Source: an uncultured Clostridia bacterium (lineage in GTDB: Bacteria > Bacillota > Clostridia > UBA1381). From it: a stretch of DNA of 64,000 bases. The stretch covers positions 1 through 64,000 of the forward strand of contig CAKSOE010000003.1 in NCBI GenBank assembly GCA_934476675.1, written 5' to 3'. How positions within the stretch are numbered: the stretch's first letter is position 1; every line of letters begins with the position of its first letter. Position numbers and translations under genes: made by a program. Positions 1 through 8,864 of the stretch are shown piece by piece. The notes under the pieces were generated by a model. It had not been told where the DNA came from, did not search any database, and was given only the letters and a program-made list of their open reading frames with translations.

Positions 1-38
1 CAGCCGATTGATGTGCCCGTCATTGCGACAGCTTGTTT

Positions 39-67
39 ATTCTACCACTTTATCATGCTGTTGTCAA
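39..67 (-). promoter_or_regulatory. Near-consensus housekeeping promoter reading off the left edge
   Basis: On the minus strand TTGACA (62-67) is followed by a 17-nt spacer and TAGAAT (39-44). Transcription would start near 32 and leave the window to the left. The perfect -35 and near-perfect -10 suggest a strongly expressed gene or stable RNA operon just outside, but its identity cannot be read here. Confidence 0.75.
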
Positions 68-144
68 TACTTTTTTTCGATTTTTGTTGTTTTTGGTGAT
101 TTTGTCTGTTATTTTTTCCTTTACACGTTAATCACTTATGCAAT

Positions 145-249
145 TTAGCTCATTCCGGCAATAGTTGCAACCGCCGCTATTGCAATCGGCACTACCATAG
201 CTATAACCGTGACAAGGCAAATTATTCTTACTGCCTTTTTACTGAACAT
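145..249 (-). CDS. 34-residue single-pass membrane peptide
   Basis: A short open frame of 34 codons begins at ATG 247-249 and ends with TAA at 145-147. It is preceded by a GAAGGGA ribosome binding site about 9 nt upstream. The product starts with a basic stretch (MFSKKAVRI) and continues as one hydrophobic helix rich in Val, Ile and Ala, ending in GMS. Its size and layout (short basic N-terminus, then one membrane helix) recall Prli42-type and other tiny membrane proteins of Firmicutes, but I cannot establish homology. It lies 17 nt downstream of the SLH-only gene and could share its transcript. Confidence 0.55.
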   Translation of the reverse strand: MFSKKAVRIICLVTVIAMVVPIAIAAVATIAGMS

Positions 250-266
250 TTATATCATTCCCTTCT

Positions 267-944
267 TTAACCGATTTTATCTATAAGTCTTACAAGAACC
301 GCAGACGCCTGTGCGCGTGTCGTGGTTGATTTCGGACAGAAAGTACCGTCTCCCATACCGTTAATCAAACCGTTTGCCACTGCCATTTTTACTCCCGACT
401 GCGCCCATCGGCTTATATCCGCATTATCGCTGAACGCAAGCTCATCCGGCTCAGCAAGTCCTTTCATCGTGCTTGCATTGAGTATATACTGATACATTCC
501 TGATGTCAGAAATGCCATTTCCTCACGAGTTATAGCAAGTCCGCCGTTAAACGAGCCGCTGTACTTCACATACGACGTATCATTTTCGCGCACTATTTCC
601 GATTTATAGCCTGTCAGCATTTCGTGCGGAATAAGTCCTTTATCCATCGCGCTTTTTAAATAACCGGCATACCAGTCGCTCTTTTTCGCATCAAGACACC
701 CTTCGTCGCCGCATTCCGTTTCCGCTATTCCCACGGTATTCATTATCATTTTCAGATATTCGGCTCTTGTAACGGCGCTTTCCGGCAAAAAAGTATATTC
801 ATCTGCCCCCGACACAATTCCTCTGTCCGAAAGCCTGTTTATCATGTCCTCCGCCCAGTGTCCCTTTATATCGAGAAATTCTGCCGCATACGCATTTGCC
901 GATAATGCGGCAGCTACAGCAAATATCAATAGAAATTTTTTCAT
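267..944 (-). CDS. Secreted protein made of three SLH domains
   Basis: The product of about 225 residues has a signal peptide (MKKFLLIFAVAAALSANAYA) followed by three S-layer homology domains and nothing else. SLH1 contains HWAEDMINRL and TRAEYLK. SLH2 contains DWYAGYLKSAMDKGLI and ITREEM. SLH3 contains NGMGDGTFCPKSTTTRAQ. Such domains normally bind pyruvylated secondary cell-wall polymer, so it should sit at the wall or S-layer. I place the start at 944 because GGAG lies 6 nt upstream; the longer open frame to 995 lacks a ribosome binding site. With no catalytic part it is either a minimal S-layer component or an anchor for partners. It is the last large gene of locus A. Confidence 0.85.
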   Translation of the reverse strand: MKKFLLIFAVAAALSANAYAAEFLDIKGHWAEDMINRLSDRGIVSGADEYTFLPESAVTRAEYLKMIMNTVGIAETECGDEGCLDAKKSDWYAGYLKSAMDKGLIPHEMLTGYKSEIVRENDTSYVKYSGSFNGGLAITREEMAFLTSGMYQYILNASTMKGLAEPDELAFSDNADISRWAQSGVKMAVANGLINGMGDGTFCPKSTTTRAQASAVLVRLIDKIG

Positions 945-983
945 TGCAGTCTCCGTTTCGTTTTGAAGCTTTAATTTCTTTCT

Positions 984-1012
984 ATTATACATCATTACCT
1001 TAAAAAAATCTA
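984..1012 (-). promoter_or_regulatory. Possible promoter for the SLH-only gene
   Basis: A TATAAT box (984-989) lies about 40 nt before the chosen start at 944. The best -35 candidate at 17-nt spacing is TAGATT, a poor match. The 1056 gene just upstream has no visible terminator, so the SLH gene may also be read through from locus A. Confidence 0.4.
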
Positions 1013-1055
1013 CTGTTTTTTTTAAATTTTTTCTTAATCTTATATGAACCGCATC

Positions 1056-1898
1056 TCAGACAAGCGGTGTACCGATTATTTTCGGCTTTTCTCCTTTCAT
1101 AAGACTGTTGTAATTTTCCTTAAAATCGGCATGGGTAAGCATACGCCGCTTTATGGTTCTCGGCGGTGCAAGCGACAGCTCATACATAAACGGTCCTGTA
1201 TACTTTACATCGTTAAGCGCAGCTATCAATTCATTCCAATCTATTTTTCCCTCGCCCGGCAGCCAATGCTTTTCATCAACAAAATCAAAATCCGACACAT
1301 GAGTTGTGATTATTTTTTCACCTATGTCGAGTATAAAATCCTTTATCGGCTGTTTCAGCAAATGATTCGTATCAAAGCACGCACGAAGCCTGTCATCGGC
1401 GCTCAGCAGCTCCCGAATATCCTTTGAATCCCTGCCCAGACACGTCCTCGGCAAATTTTCCAACGCTATAACACTTCCGCACTTTTCCACAGCATCGGCA
1501 AGATACGCAAGCGATTCCTGTGCTCTTTTTATCTTTTCGCCGCGCTCATTCTCCTTATTCGGCTCGGCGCTCGGGTGAACAATATTTACACTGATGCCTA
1601 TATCGGCTGCTTTTTTCATCAGCTCCGACAGATATTTAACAGTATGCTTTCTCACATTTTCGTCAAGGCTTGCAAGATCCAGAACCTCAAACGGCATAAA
1701 CGGCTGATGAAACGACCACAGCTCAATATTATACTTTTTCGCCATGTCGTACACTTCTTTCCATTTGATACTGTCATACCTATCGTAACTAAGCGACAGT
1801 TCCATTGCCGAAATCCCTGCATTTGCACAACTTTCAAAGTCCTTTTCTGTCAAATCCTGCGCTCCGCAGCTGCTGACTCCCAATTCGAATTTTTTCAT
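1056..1898 (-). CDS. Sugar phosphate isomerase/epimerase-like TIM-barrel enzyme
   Basis: The 280-residue product belongs to the xylose isomerase-like/AP endonuclease 2 TIM-barrel superfamily, which isomerises or epimerises sugars using a divalent metal. The expected metal ligands are visible: Glu147 (IALENLP), Asp176 and His179 (CFDTNH), His200 (TTHVSD) and Glu240 (MYEL). There is no signal peptide, so it acts in the cytoplasm. GGAGG precedes the ATG. It is the last enzyme gene of the locus A run, starting 3 nt after the stop of the sialidase-fold gene. Its substrate is probably a monosaccharide released from the imported glycan, but the family is too broad to say which. Confidence 0.85.
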   Translation of the reverse strand: MKKFELGVSSCGAQDLTEKDFESCANAGISAMELSLSYDRYDSIKWKEVYDMAKKYNIELWSFHQPFMPFEVLDLASLDENVRKHTVKYLSELMKKAADIGISVNIVHPSAEPNKENERGEKIKRAQESLAYLADAVEKCGSVIALENLPRTCLGRDSKDIRELLSADDRLRACFDTNHLLKQPIKDFILDIGEKIITTHVSDFDFVDEKHWLPGEGKIDWNELIAALNDVKYTGPFMYELSLAPPRTIKRRMLTHADFKENYNSLMKGEKPKIIGTPLV

Positions 1899-1901
1899 AA
1901 T

Positions 1902-3662
1902 CTACCTCCACATAAGCTTATCCATTCTTTTTATAAGCGTACCCTCCGCATCCTCGCTTTCCGCAAGCGTCTGTATATGAAGATACGAAAGTCCGTACGG
2001 TGCGCTTAGGCTGATTTGCACCGTTTTTACAAGCTCGGAATTTATGTAAATCTCCCCGAACATTTTTGCGGTATCATATTTAATAGTAAGTATGTCCCAG
2101 CCGTTCACGGTTTTTTTGGTCATATTAAAGGATATATGCGACATCTCCGGTGCATATTCGTCACAAGCATTAAACCACCGATCGCTTAACGAGACGGCAA
2201 CGCCGTTTCCGTTAACTCTGAGCTTTACCGAAACTTCCCCTCTCCCGGACGCCGGAAAATTCCAGACCACTCCCTGTTTTTTATACACAAGCCGCTCATC
2301 TTCAACCCTGCATATCTGCAACGCCTCCTCAGAGTTTCCGTCGGGATCCTGTACAAGCAGTGCGCCGTTTGTTCTGTTATATGCGCAATGTCCCGAAAAA
2401 CCCCTGTAATTTCCCAGATTGCTTTTTACATACATATGCGTTGAAACATTTGCCAGTCCGAATCTGAAATCCTCATGCCGCTCCGTTTCATAAAGCCAGT
2501 CAAGGTCAAGTATTACAACCTTTCTGCATATATCATTCTGCCCGAAATGAATCAGAATTTTATTGAACGGCAATTCCGCAATCTGTGCCTGGTGAACGCT
2601 TTTATCATGCGAATTCGGACCTCCTGCGGAGCGGAAATCCGCATTGTTGCGCAGCGGATTGAGATACAATTCGCGTATTCTCCACGTTTTTCCGTTATCC
2701 TCGCTTACCGCAAGATGATTTGCATCACGGTTTGTGAAAACGTCCTCCCATATTCCCTTTTTAGCATCCGGATCAAGCTCCGGCCACGTTTTTTCATGGT
2801 CAAGCTCGGCGAGCGGCTGAGTGTTGCACCAGAAAAACAGAATACGTCCGTCGGACAGCTTATACAGCAGGGGCATTGTGATTGTTCCGTGAAAATTCGT
2901 TATTTCCGGTCCCGTCCATGTTTCGCCGTTATCAAGAGAACGGTATTTATAATGATAGTCCTGTGCTGTTCTTACTATCATTACCATTTCTCCGCCATCA
3001 AGCTTTACCATGCTCGGCTCGCAGGAATACTGCTCCCACCTTAATCCCTTATGCGGCGGCTTTACCTCAAAAACCGGAGCATATTTTTCTAAAATGTTCG
3101 TTGTCCACGATTCGCCGTCATCATCGGAATATGATACCGTTATGTGAGTTTCGCCTGTTTCCTTTCTGTACTGACCCAAAATAATCCATCGGTCTATATC
3201 CTCAAAAAAATACGGCTGCTTCATTATATGAATGTGCTTATCGGTCAACTTGACAAATCTGTTGTTTTCACTGCCGAAGCCCTCGTCATTGAGTATCGCC
3301 CAGGTTCCGTCAAGCCCAAAGGCTTCATAAGCGTCCCGTCTGTATTCATCGGGGTAACTGCTGATATATCTGCCCGTTTTGGGATTATACCCTGCCGCAC
3401 ATAATGTTTTGTTGCTTTTTAAAAGCTTTGTTTTCCATGAAAGTCCGCAGTCATATGAGGAAATATAAACGCCTGTTCCGACATCCTCCTGTTCAACCCT
3501 GTTTATACTGCCGTATATGCGTATTTCACCGTCGGGAGCAACCGCAATGCTCCTGCACGCGTCACATGGCGGAACGGCAACAACCTTCGGCTCATAAATT
3601 AACTTTAACAGTTCCTCGTCATTTTCCGACAGGTTTTTTATCATGTTTTCCAAATAATACAT
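1902..3662 (-). CDS. Cytoplasmic sialidase-fold (BNR/Asp-box) glycan hydrolase
   Basis: The 586-residue protein has four Asp-box motifs typical of sialidase beta-propellers: SYDCGLSWK, SYSDDDGESW, SLDNGETW and SEDNGKTW. An N-terminal CRSIAVAPDGEI could carry an arginine of the triad, resembling the FRIP region. The last 170 residues look like a beta-sandwich. I choose the second Met (3662) because GGAGG lies 5 nt upstream of it; the first ATG at 3674 overlaps that site. No signal peptide is seen, which is odd for an exo-sialidase. Related propellers include GH33 sialidases, GH145 rhamnosidases and PL24/25 lyases, so I do not assign sialic acid as the substrate. Confidence 0.75.
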   Translation of the reverse strand: MYYLENMIKNLSENDEELLKLIYEPKVVAVPPCDACRSIAVAPDGEIRIYGSINRVEQEDVGTGVYISSYDCGLSWKTKLLKSNKTLCAAGYNPKTGRYISSYPDEYRRDAYEAFGLDGTWAILNDEGFGSENNRFVKLTDKHIHIMKQPYFFEDIDRWIILGQYRKETGETHITVSYSDDDGESWTTNILEKYAPVFEVKPPHKGLRWEQYSCEPSMVKLDGGEMVMIVRTAQDYHYKYRSLDNGETWTGPEITNFHGTITMPLLYKLSDGRILFFWCNTQPLAELDHEKTWPELDPDAKKGIWEDVFTNRDANHLAVSEDNGKTWRIRELYLNPLRNNADFRSAGGPNSHDKSVHQAQIAELPFNKILIHFGQNDICRKVVILDLDWLYETERHEDFRFGLANVSTHMYVKSNLGNYRGFSGHCAYNRTNGALLVQDPDGNSEEALQICRVEDERLVYKKQGVVWNFPASGRGEVSVKLRVNGNGVAVSLSDRWFNACDEYAPEMSHISFNMTKKTVNGWDILTIKYDTAKMFGEIYINSELVKTVQISLSAPYGLSYLHIQTLAESEDAEGTLIKRMDKLMWR

Positions 3663-3705
3663 TTTTTCCTCCATTCCGCAGTTACATTATATCATCCGGT
3701 ATTTT

Positions 3706-5625
3706 TTAAGTCAACGGAAAAATCGGCCACTTTACTGCGCATATTTTAAGTTTCATTGAAACGCTTCCGTTTTTGGCTTTTACCTTTTTTGAAATCCGCA
3801 TCGGATGCACCGCAACGCTGTGATCTTCCGCAAATGCGTCCTTTACGCACAGTACGCCTATAACGCCGTCGTTCCCCTCGTATTTCACGTGCATATCGGC
3901 ATTTTTTCCGCATATTATCACATTTTCGCTGTCGGTTATCTCAACCGGCATAAACGTAATAAATGCGGTTTCAAAAGTATCTTCATTCTTAAATTCAAAG
4001 CTGTCCGTTATTGTTATTTCTTCATTCCGCCTGTCAAAAATCATCTCGCGGTCAAGCTTATTAAGATTTTCGCAGTCATATGCTTCTCTTAAGTCAATAA
4101 CAACTCTGTCTTTATCGCCGCAAAACTCCGTTTCTGTAACCGCACCCTTAAACCGCACCTCATCATATGTGCCGTCGCTTCTTTTTCCGTTCGAGTTGGT
4201 ATTTACGGACTCAAATTCGGCAGGTCCCTGCAAGTTATTCCCCACTCGCGGCACGCTGTGTCCGAGCGATGAAAGTACCTCAAGCGTATATCTGTTTTTG
4301 GAAAAGGTCAGATTCGGGATATATTTGCTTGTTCCCGGGTCGGATACAAAACATTCGTCGCCGGCGGCAATAATAAATCCGCCTATATCATTATGATTAT
4401 GCGGATTATGGTTTGTTCCCGCCTGAATGTAAGCGCCGAGACTTCTGTCGGCGGTTCTTGAAATGAGTATGCCCTGCTTTTTGAAATATGTACGGAGATT
4501 ATCGGCCACCGTATTTATTTTCAGCGTATTGCTCAGTCTGACGTCCCAATTGCTCATCATCATAACAATATATATGTCGTTCCCGACATCTTCATATTGA
4601 CATTCGTATTCCTTACCCGTCCTTTTATACAGATATTCCATACAAAACGCTTCGGGCTTCGTATTAATATCGCAGTCTCCGACTGTCGGATATACGCTGT
4701 TTGTAATACCTATTCTGAGCCCCAGCTGTGCCGTTTCAAAAAAGCCTTTTTGCGAATACAAATCTATTTTCCCGTCACTGGCGCGGTAAATCGTATCTGC
4801 CGCCGCGATAAATTTTCCGAATCCGTATCCCCAATAAGAAAGTCCCTCAACACAATATCCCTCGGGCAATGAGTTAAGATAATTTTTTATAAGCTTTTCA
4901 TAAACTGCTATCAGCAGCGCTTTTTCGTCATTGCCGCAATAATAAAGTCCGGCACACACAACGCCGCCCAGACACACACTAAGCCAGTTATCAAACGCAT
5001 CGAGCCAGTAGAGCGGCACAATTCCGTTTATTTTGATTTTATCGGAATCTTCATGCAGACGTTTAAAAAACACGTCTATTATCTTTTCACGCGTTTTATT
5101 TTTCAGTTTTTCTCTTACGTCACGTTCAAGCTTATCTCCCATGCAGCAGTCGCACACAGACAGTCTCCACGCTACCGATGAAGAATACAAATCAATCTGC
5201 CCGTGCACTCCGTAATAATCGCTGTACCCGAACACGCTGTCATGCCCTGCCCTTACCCAGCTTTTTCTGTTGCAGACGGACTTTATCCATTCATTTATAT
5301 GTGGAACAAATCTGCCCTTGTTTTCCACACATTCCGCAAGAACGGTCTGCTCAATCATGCGCATGGATTTAAACATAAGCTTATCCGACACAAAATTGTC
5401 TTTTTTATACTTATGTTCAAGGTATATTTCCTCCGTAATTTCCGGAAACGGTTCGGATATGTACTTCTCCGCTCTCGAAATCAAATCCTTTACATCAATA
5501 TGTTTATACATATTATCCCAGAAATCTCTGTCGGTGATTTTCACACCGACAGAGATTTCTCCGTTCACTAAATATTTTTTTATTTCTTCAGCACGTTCTT
5601 TTACCTGCTGCGTAATATATTCCAT
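3706..5625 (-). CDS. Cytoplasmic heparinase II/III-family protein
   Basis: The 639-residue product has an alpha/alpha-toroid N-terminal half and a heparinase II/III-type beta-sheet half marked by HNPHNHNDIGGF and VSDPGTSKY around residues 400-440. Polysaccharide lyase families with this fold cleave uronate-containing chains by beta-elimination. No signal peptide or membrane helix is present, unlike the two secreted relatives in this locus, so it probably acts on imported oligosaccharides as an exolyase, which is inference. The start abuts the stop of the upstream gene (stop TAA at 5626-5628), with a GAGGAGA site inside that gene's end. Confidence 0.8.
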   Translation of the reverse strand: MEYITQQVKERAEEIKKYLVNGEISVGVKITDRDFWDNMYKHIDVKDLISRAEKYISEPFPEITEEIYLEHKYKKDNFVSDKLMFKSMRMIEQTVLAECVENKGRFVPHINEWIKSVCNRKSWVRAGHDSVFGYSDYYGVHGQIDLYSSSVAWRLSVCDCCMGDKLERDVREKLKNKTREKIIDVFFKRLHEDSDKIKINGIVPLYWLDAFDNWLSVCLGGVVCAGLYYCGNDEKALLIAVYEKLIKNYLNSLPEGYCVEGLSYWGYGFGKFIAAADTIYRASDGKIDLYSQKGFFETAQLGLRIGITNSVYPTVGDCDINTKPEAFCMEYLYKRTGKEYECQYEDVGNDIYIVMMMSNWDVRLSNTLKINTVADNLRTYFKKQGILISRTADRSLGAYIQAGTNHNPHNHNDIGGFIIAAGDECFVSDPGTSKYIPNLTFSKNRYTLEVLSSLGHSVPRVGNNLQGPAEFESVNTNSNGKRSDGTYDEVRFKGAVTETEFCGDKDRVVIDLREAYDCENLNKLDREMIFDRRNEEITITDSFEFKNEDTFETAFITFMPVEITDSENVIICGKNADMHVKYEGNDGVIGVLCVKDAFAEDHSVAVHPMRISKKVKAKNGSVSMKLKICAVKWPIFPLT

Positions 5626-8600
5626 TTATTCATTCTCCTCGTCTGCATAACCGAACGATACTTCGCTTATGTTGTTCCAATTGTTCGCATTGCTTCCGCG
5701 GCACGATATTTTTACATATTTTGCTTCGGTCTTGTTAAATTCGTATTTTTCAAATTCATCGGAAAGACCAGAACTTGTGCCGTCAAATACCGTTGTGTAG
5801 TTTTCACCGTCAGCGGATATTTCTATCTTAAAGCTGTACATTCTCGAAGAACCCTGATAGAACGCAACGGAAACGCTGTCAAGATAACCGCTCTTTCCGA
5901 GATTGTATTCAATCCACTGCTCGCCCTGTGACGCCCAGCGTGTGTCAAAATCGGAGTCGAGAGTATTTTCCGGACTGTTTGCAATCTGCGGAACATCGCT
6001 TGCCGTAATCGTAACCTCCGACAAATCAACCGCCGTAATATGGTTAAACACATATCTCACCGATTTCTTTCCGGCGGCGCTGCATTTTATAATAACGCTG
6101 TCGGGATTGACGGTTTTATTAACCGTTACGCCCTCGCCGTATGCCTTGACATCAAAGCTTTTATCTGTTGTTACAATATCATATACGAGCTTTTCGGGTG
6201 AAAAATCCTTATAGCTTTCACCGTTTATTGTCACACCGTCAAGCCGTGCGGCGTCCTGTTCAATCATCGGCCATTCATCCAGACTTTTCACCGCCGGTTC
6301 TTCATACGGTATCGGATCATGCTCCGTAAGCGGAACCATCCATACCGCGATTTTATCATTACCTGTCGTTTCGGTCTTGATTGCAAGCTTTTTGCCGTCT
6401 CCGAACATTATTTCATCATAATCGAAAATGCCTGCCGTAAGCGGAAGCGCCGTATTCTGCATTACCTCGAATTTTGCGTTTGACGGAGATAATATTTTAC
6501 AGTACAGCCTTTTTGAGCCGCTTTTTAAAATCGCCGTGTTGCCGTTTACTTCAATTTCCTTATCGGTGTGCATGAACCAATAAACAAGATTTGACGTACT
6601 GCTCTGTATCTCGTCCTGAATAAGGAACTCACGCCGATTATTTATAAGCGCAATGCCGCGGCGTACTTTTCCGGCATACTTTCGGTAGGTTTCGCTCATA
6701 TCTAAAATCGAAAACGCCGTATTCTCATCGGAATATGATTTTTCAAATTGGGTATACACTCCGTATTCCTGACCGTACTCCATATCGGGATACATTTTTC
6801 CCGGATTAAACAGGAGCGTGTTATGCCCCTGCGGCGATGCCGCATAATAGATAAATCTTGTCATTCTCGACTGATTCGGGAATCCCACACGCGAATCTAT
6901 TCTCGGATAAAGCTCGCTGCTCCATTCTTCGCCCAAAGCCGCAACGGTAAACGTGCCCGTGTCCATGTCGGCATGCGATATTTGCGGATAGCCGCCCTTG
7001 ATTGCGGCATACAGTGCGTTCGGATCGTTCCATGCGCTTCTGAGCATGGATACCGGAGTAAAGCCGTCAAAGGTACGATCCTTTTGGAGTCTTCCGTACA
7101 TACCGCTTGCCTTAAAAGTATCATCATCGCACCAATACGGCGCAAACGTACTGTAACTTTTGTTTTCGTCCATAAATTTAAACTGGTATTCGGCAAAATC
7201 AGGATTTTCAAATTTCTTTGCCATATAAAACAGAGCCGCACTGCCTATCTGATGACTTTTATCATCACCGTATTTGAAACGTATTTTTTTCGTCGGCCCC
7301 TGCATATATACAAGGAAATATCCCGTCTGTGACACGCCCTTGAAATCGCACAGCTTATACGAGCTGCCAAGTGTGGAATCCATGGCGGCGGTAAATTCAA
7401 AGAGATTTGACGTCATGTATTCCCAATAGCTCATTCCCTCCGGAAAAGCGCCGTCGGGATAGTATTCCAAAAGCGATTTCGGAATTTCCGAAACAGACTG
7501 CACCACCATCTGCGCCGCTTTATACGGCTGCTCGTTCATAATCGCAAGAGCGGCTATTCCCATTCCGCCGTTTGTTACGGGATTCCAGTTGTTTGTGTTC
7601 AGATTCGGCTTGCCTATACGCGTATCAAGAACGTGCCTTTCAACCGCACTTACAATAACACTTCTCTGCTCCCCCGAAAGCGCATCGTAAACAAGGTCAT
7701 AAGTTATTCCGACATTCTTTGCACAGTCACCGACATTCAAATCCTTACCGCTTGCATTCCAATGGCTGTAATTCGCCATTATTTCCATCTTTTTGTATGC
7801 TGCGTCCGCATATTTTTTATCAAGCGTAAGCTGATAAGCCATACCGAGTATTATCAAATCCGCACCGCGGTATTCCATGTCCGTTCCGGCGCTGTTGTAG
7901 GTAAATTCAAGCGGAATATTAAAATTTGCCGCAGACTTATCGGCTGTATTAATCACATATTCCGCCCATTTCTTTACATAATAGTTATCCTCTTTGAGCC
8001 AGCGTCTTGTACGTTCCCACGATTCCTTATCGCCAAGTACCCTCGGATGCTCTCCGTTCGGGCATTGGCGCTTGAAGTCGTCCATAACCTGCTGCACCGA
8101 CGGAATATTCGAGACATCGTAAACCTCATCCCATTTGGTGTAATCGGGAAACTTAGCCTCAAAGTTCGTAAGGGTCTTTGCCATTGCCGTTTCATAGGTC
8201 ATTCCGTCAATCGTGTCGATAACGGTTCTGGTTTGCGTTCCGCCCGACAGCTGTCCGCTTCTGTATGCGCTGCCTATACGTTCGCCGCACAGGGGCTTTG
8301 TGTTATACGTTACGGTGTTTTCGTCAAATGATGATTTCAGCTCATTCACCTCGAGCTTATCCGAAGAAGTACCTCCGAAAATATACAGCTTTGCACTGAT
8401 AACCTCATTTTTATCCTCACTGAGATTTATTTTCAAGTGCGGTTTGTTAAACTTCGCCTCGCGCGAATAGAACCTGCCGTTTATGACGGCATTGCTTACT
8501 ATTCTCGGAACAAGCTGAATATTAATTTGCCTGCTGCCGTTTCTGAACTTTTTTCTCACAGCGGTTGTAATATCCGCCTCGTACCAAAATCCCAGCCTGG

Positions 8601-8853
8601 GATTCGGAGGCGAAAGGATTTCGGGATTATCCGTTTTAAGCTCCGAAAAGTCAAACGAACAGTATATAACGCTTTTTGAACCCGTACCGTTACCCTCGCC
8701 GGCATCTATCGTTGTCCAGCTGCCGTAATTGGTGTCCGGCTGATTCATATGCACGCTTGTGTCACTGCCGGCAATATAGGTATATTCCTCCGCCGCCGCG
8801 TGCGATGCCCCGAAAATGGCAAAAAGCATAAACAATAACCAAGCCTTTTTCAA
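5626..8853 (-). CDS. Secreted DNRLRE - heparinase II/III - discoidin protein
   Basis: The product of about 1075 residues starts with a signal peptide (KKAWLLFMLFAIFGASHA). Next comes a DNRLRE-type beta-sandwich (roughly 25-220, with the CSFDFSEL type of motif), then a toroid plus beta-sheet heparinase II/III core (about 230-860, with NTNNWNPVTNGG and SHADMDTGTF), and finally an F5/8 type C (discoidin) carbohydrate-binding domain (about 930-1065, DTRWASQGEQWIEYNLG). I start it at TTG 8853 because AGGAGG lies just upstream and this leaves an 11-nt gap after the preceding stop; the ATG at 8889 would overlap that gene and lacks a site. A surface or extracellular polysaccharide lyase is likely. 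It is paralogous to the 18675-22424 protein. Confidence 0.85.
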   Translation of the reverse strand: MKKAWLLFMLFAIFGASHAAAEEYTYIAGSDTSVHMNQPDTNYGSWTTIDAGEGNGTGSKSVIYCSFDFSELKTDNPEILSPPNPRLGFWYEADITTAVRKKFRNGSRQINIQLVPRIVSNAVINGRFYSREAKFNKPHLKINLSEDKNEVISAKLYIFGGTSSDKLEVNELKSSFDENTVTYNTKPLCGERIGSAYRSGQLSGGTQTRTVIDTIDGMTYETAMAKTLTNFEAKFPDYTKWDEVYDVSNIPSVQQVMDDFKRQCPNGEHPRVLGDKESWERTRRWLKEDNYYVKKWAEYVINTADKSAANFNIPLEFTYNSAGTDMEYRGADLIILGMAYQLTLDKKYADAAYKKMEIMANYSHWNASGKDLNVGDCAKNVGITYDLVYDALSGEQRSVIVSAVERHVLDTRIGKPNLNTNNWNPVTNGGMGIAALAIMNEQPYKAAQMVVQSVSEIPKSLLEYYPDGAFPEGMSYWEYMTSNLFEFTAAMDSTLGSSYKLCDFKGVSQTGYFLVYMQGPTKKIRFKYGDDKSHQIGSAALFYMAKKFENPDFAEYQFKFMDENKSYSTFAPYWCDDDTFKASGMYGRLQKDRTFDGFTPVSMLRSAWNDPNALYAAIKGGYPQISHADMDTGTFTVAALGEEWSSELYPRIDSRVGFPNQSRMTRFIYYAASPQGHNTLLFNPGKMYPDMEYGQEYGVYTQFEKSYSDENTAFSILDMSETYRKYAGKVRRGIALINNRREFLIQDEIQSSTSNLVYWFMHTDKEIEVNGNTAILKSGSKRLYCKILSPSNAKFEVMQNTALPLTAGIFDYDEIMFGDGKKLAIKTETTGNDKIAVWMVPLTEHDPIPYEEPAVKSLDEWPMIEQDAARLDGVTINGESYKDFSPEKLVYDIVTTDKSFDVKAYGEGVTVNKTVNPDSVIIKCSAAGKKSVRYVFNHITAVDLSEVTITASDVPQIANSPENTLDSDFDTRWASQGEQWIEYNLGKSGYLDSVSVAFYQGSSRMYSFKIEISADGENYTTVFDGTSSGLSDEFEKYEFNKTEAKYVKISCRGSNANNWNNISEVSFGYADEENE

Positions 8854-8864
8854 TGTCCGTCCTC

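Noticed and set aside
1044..5650. Long plus-strand open frames opposite the locus A enzymes
   Set aside because: They are antisense shadows of recognised minus-strand genes, with no ribosome sites or protein-like composition.
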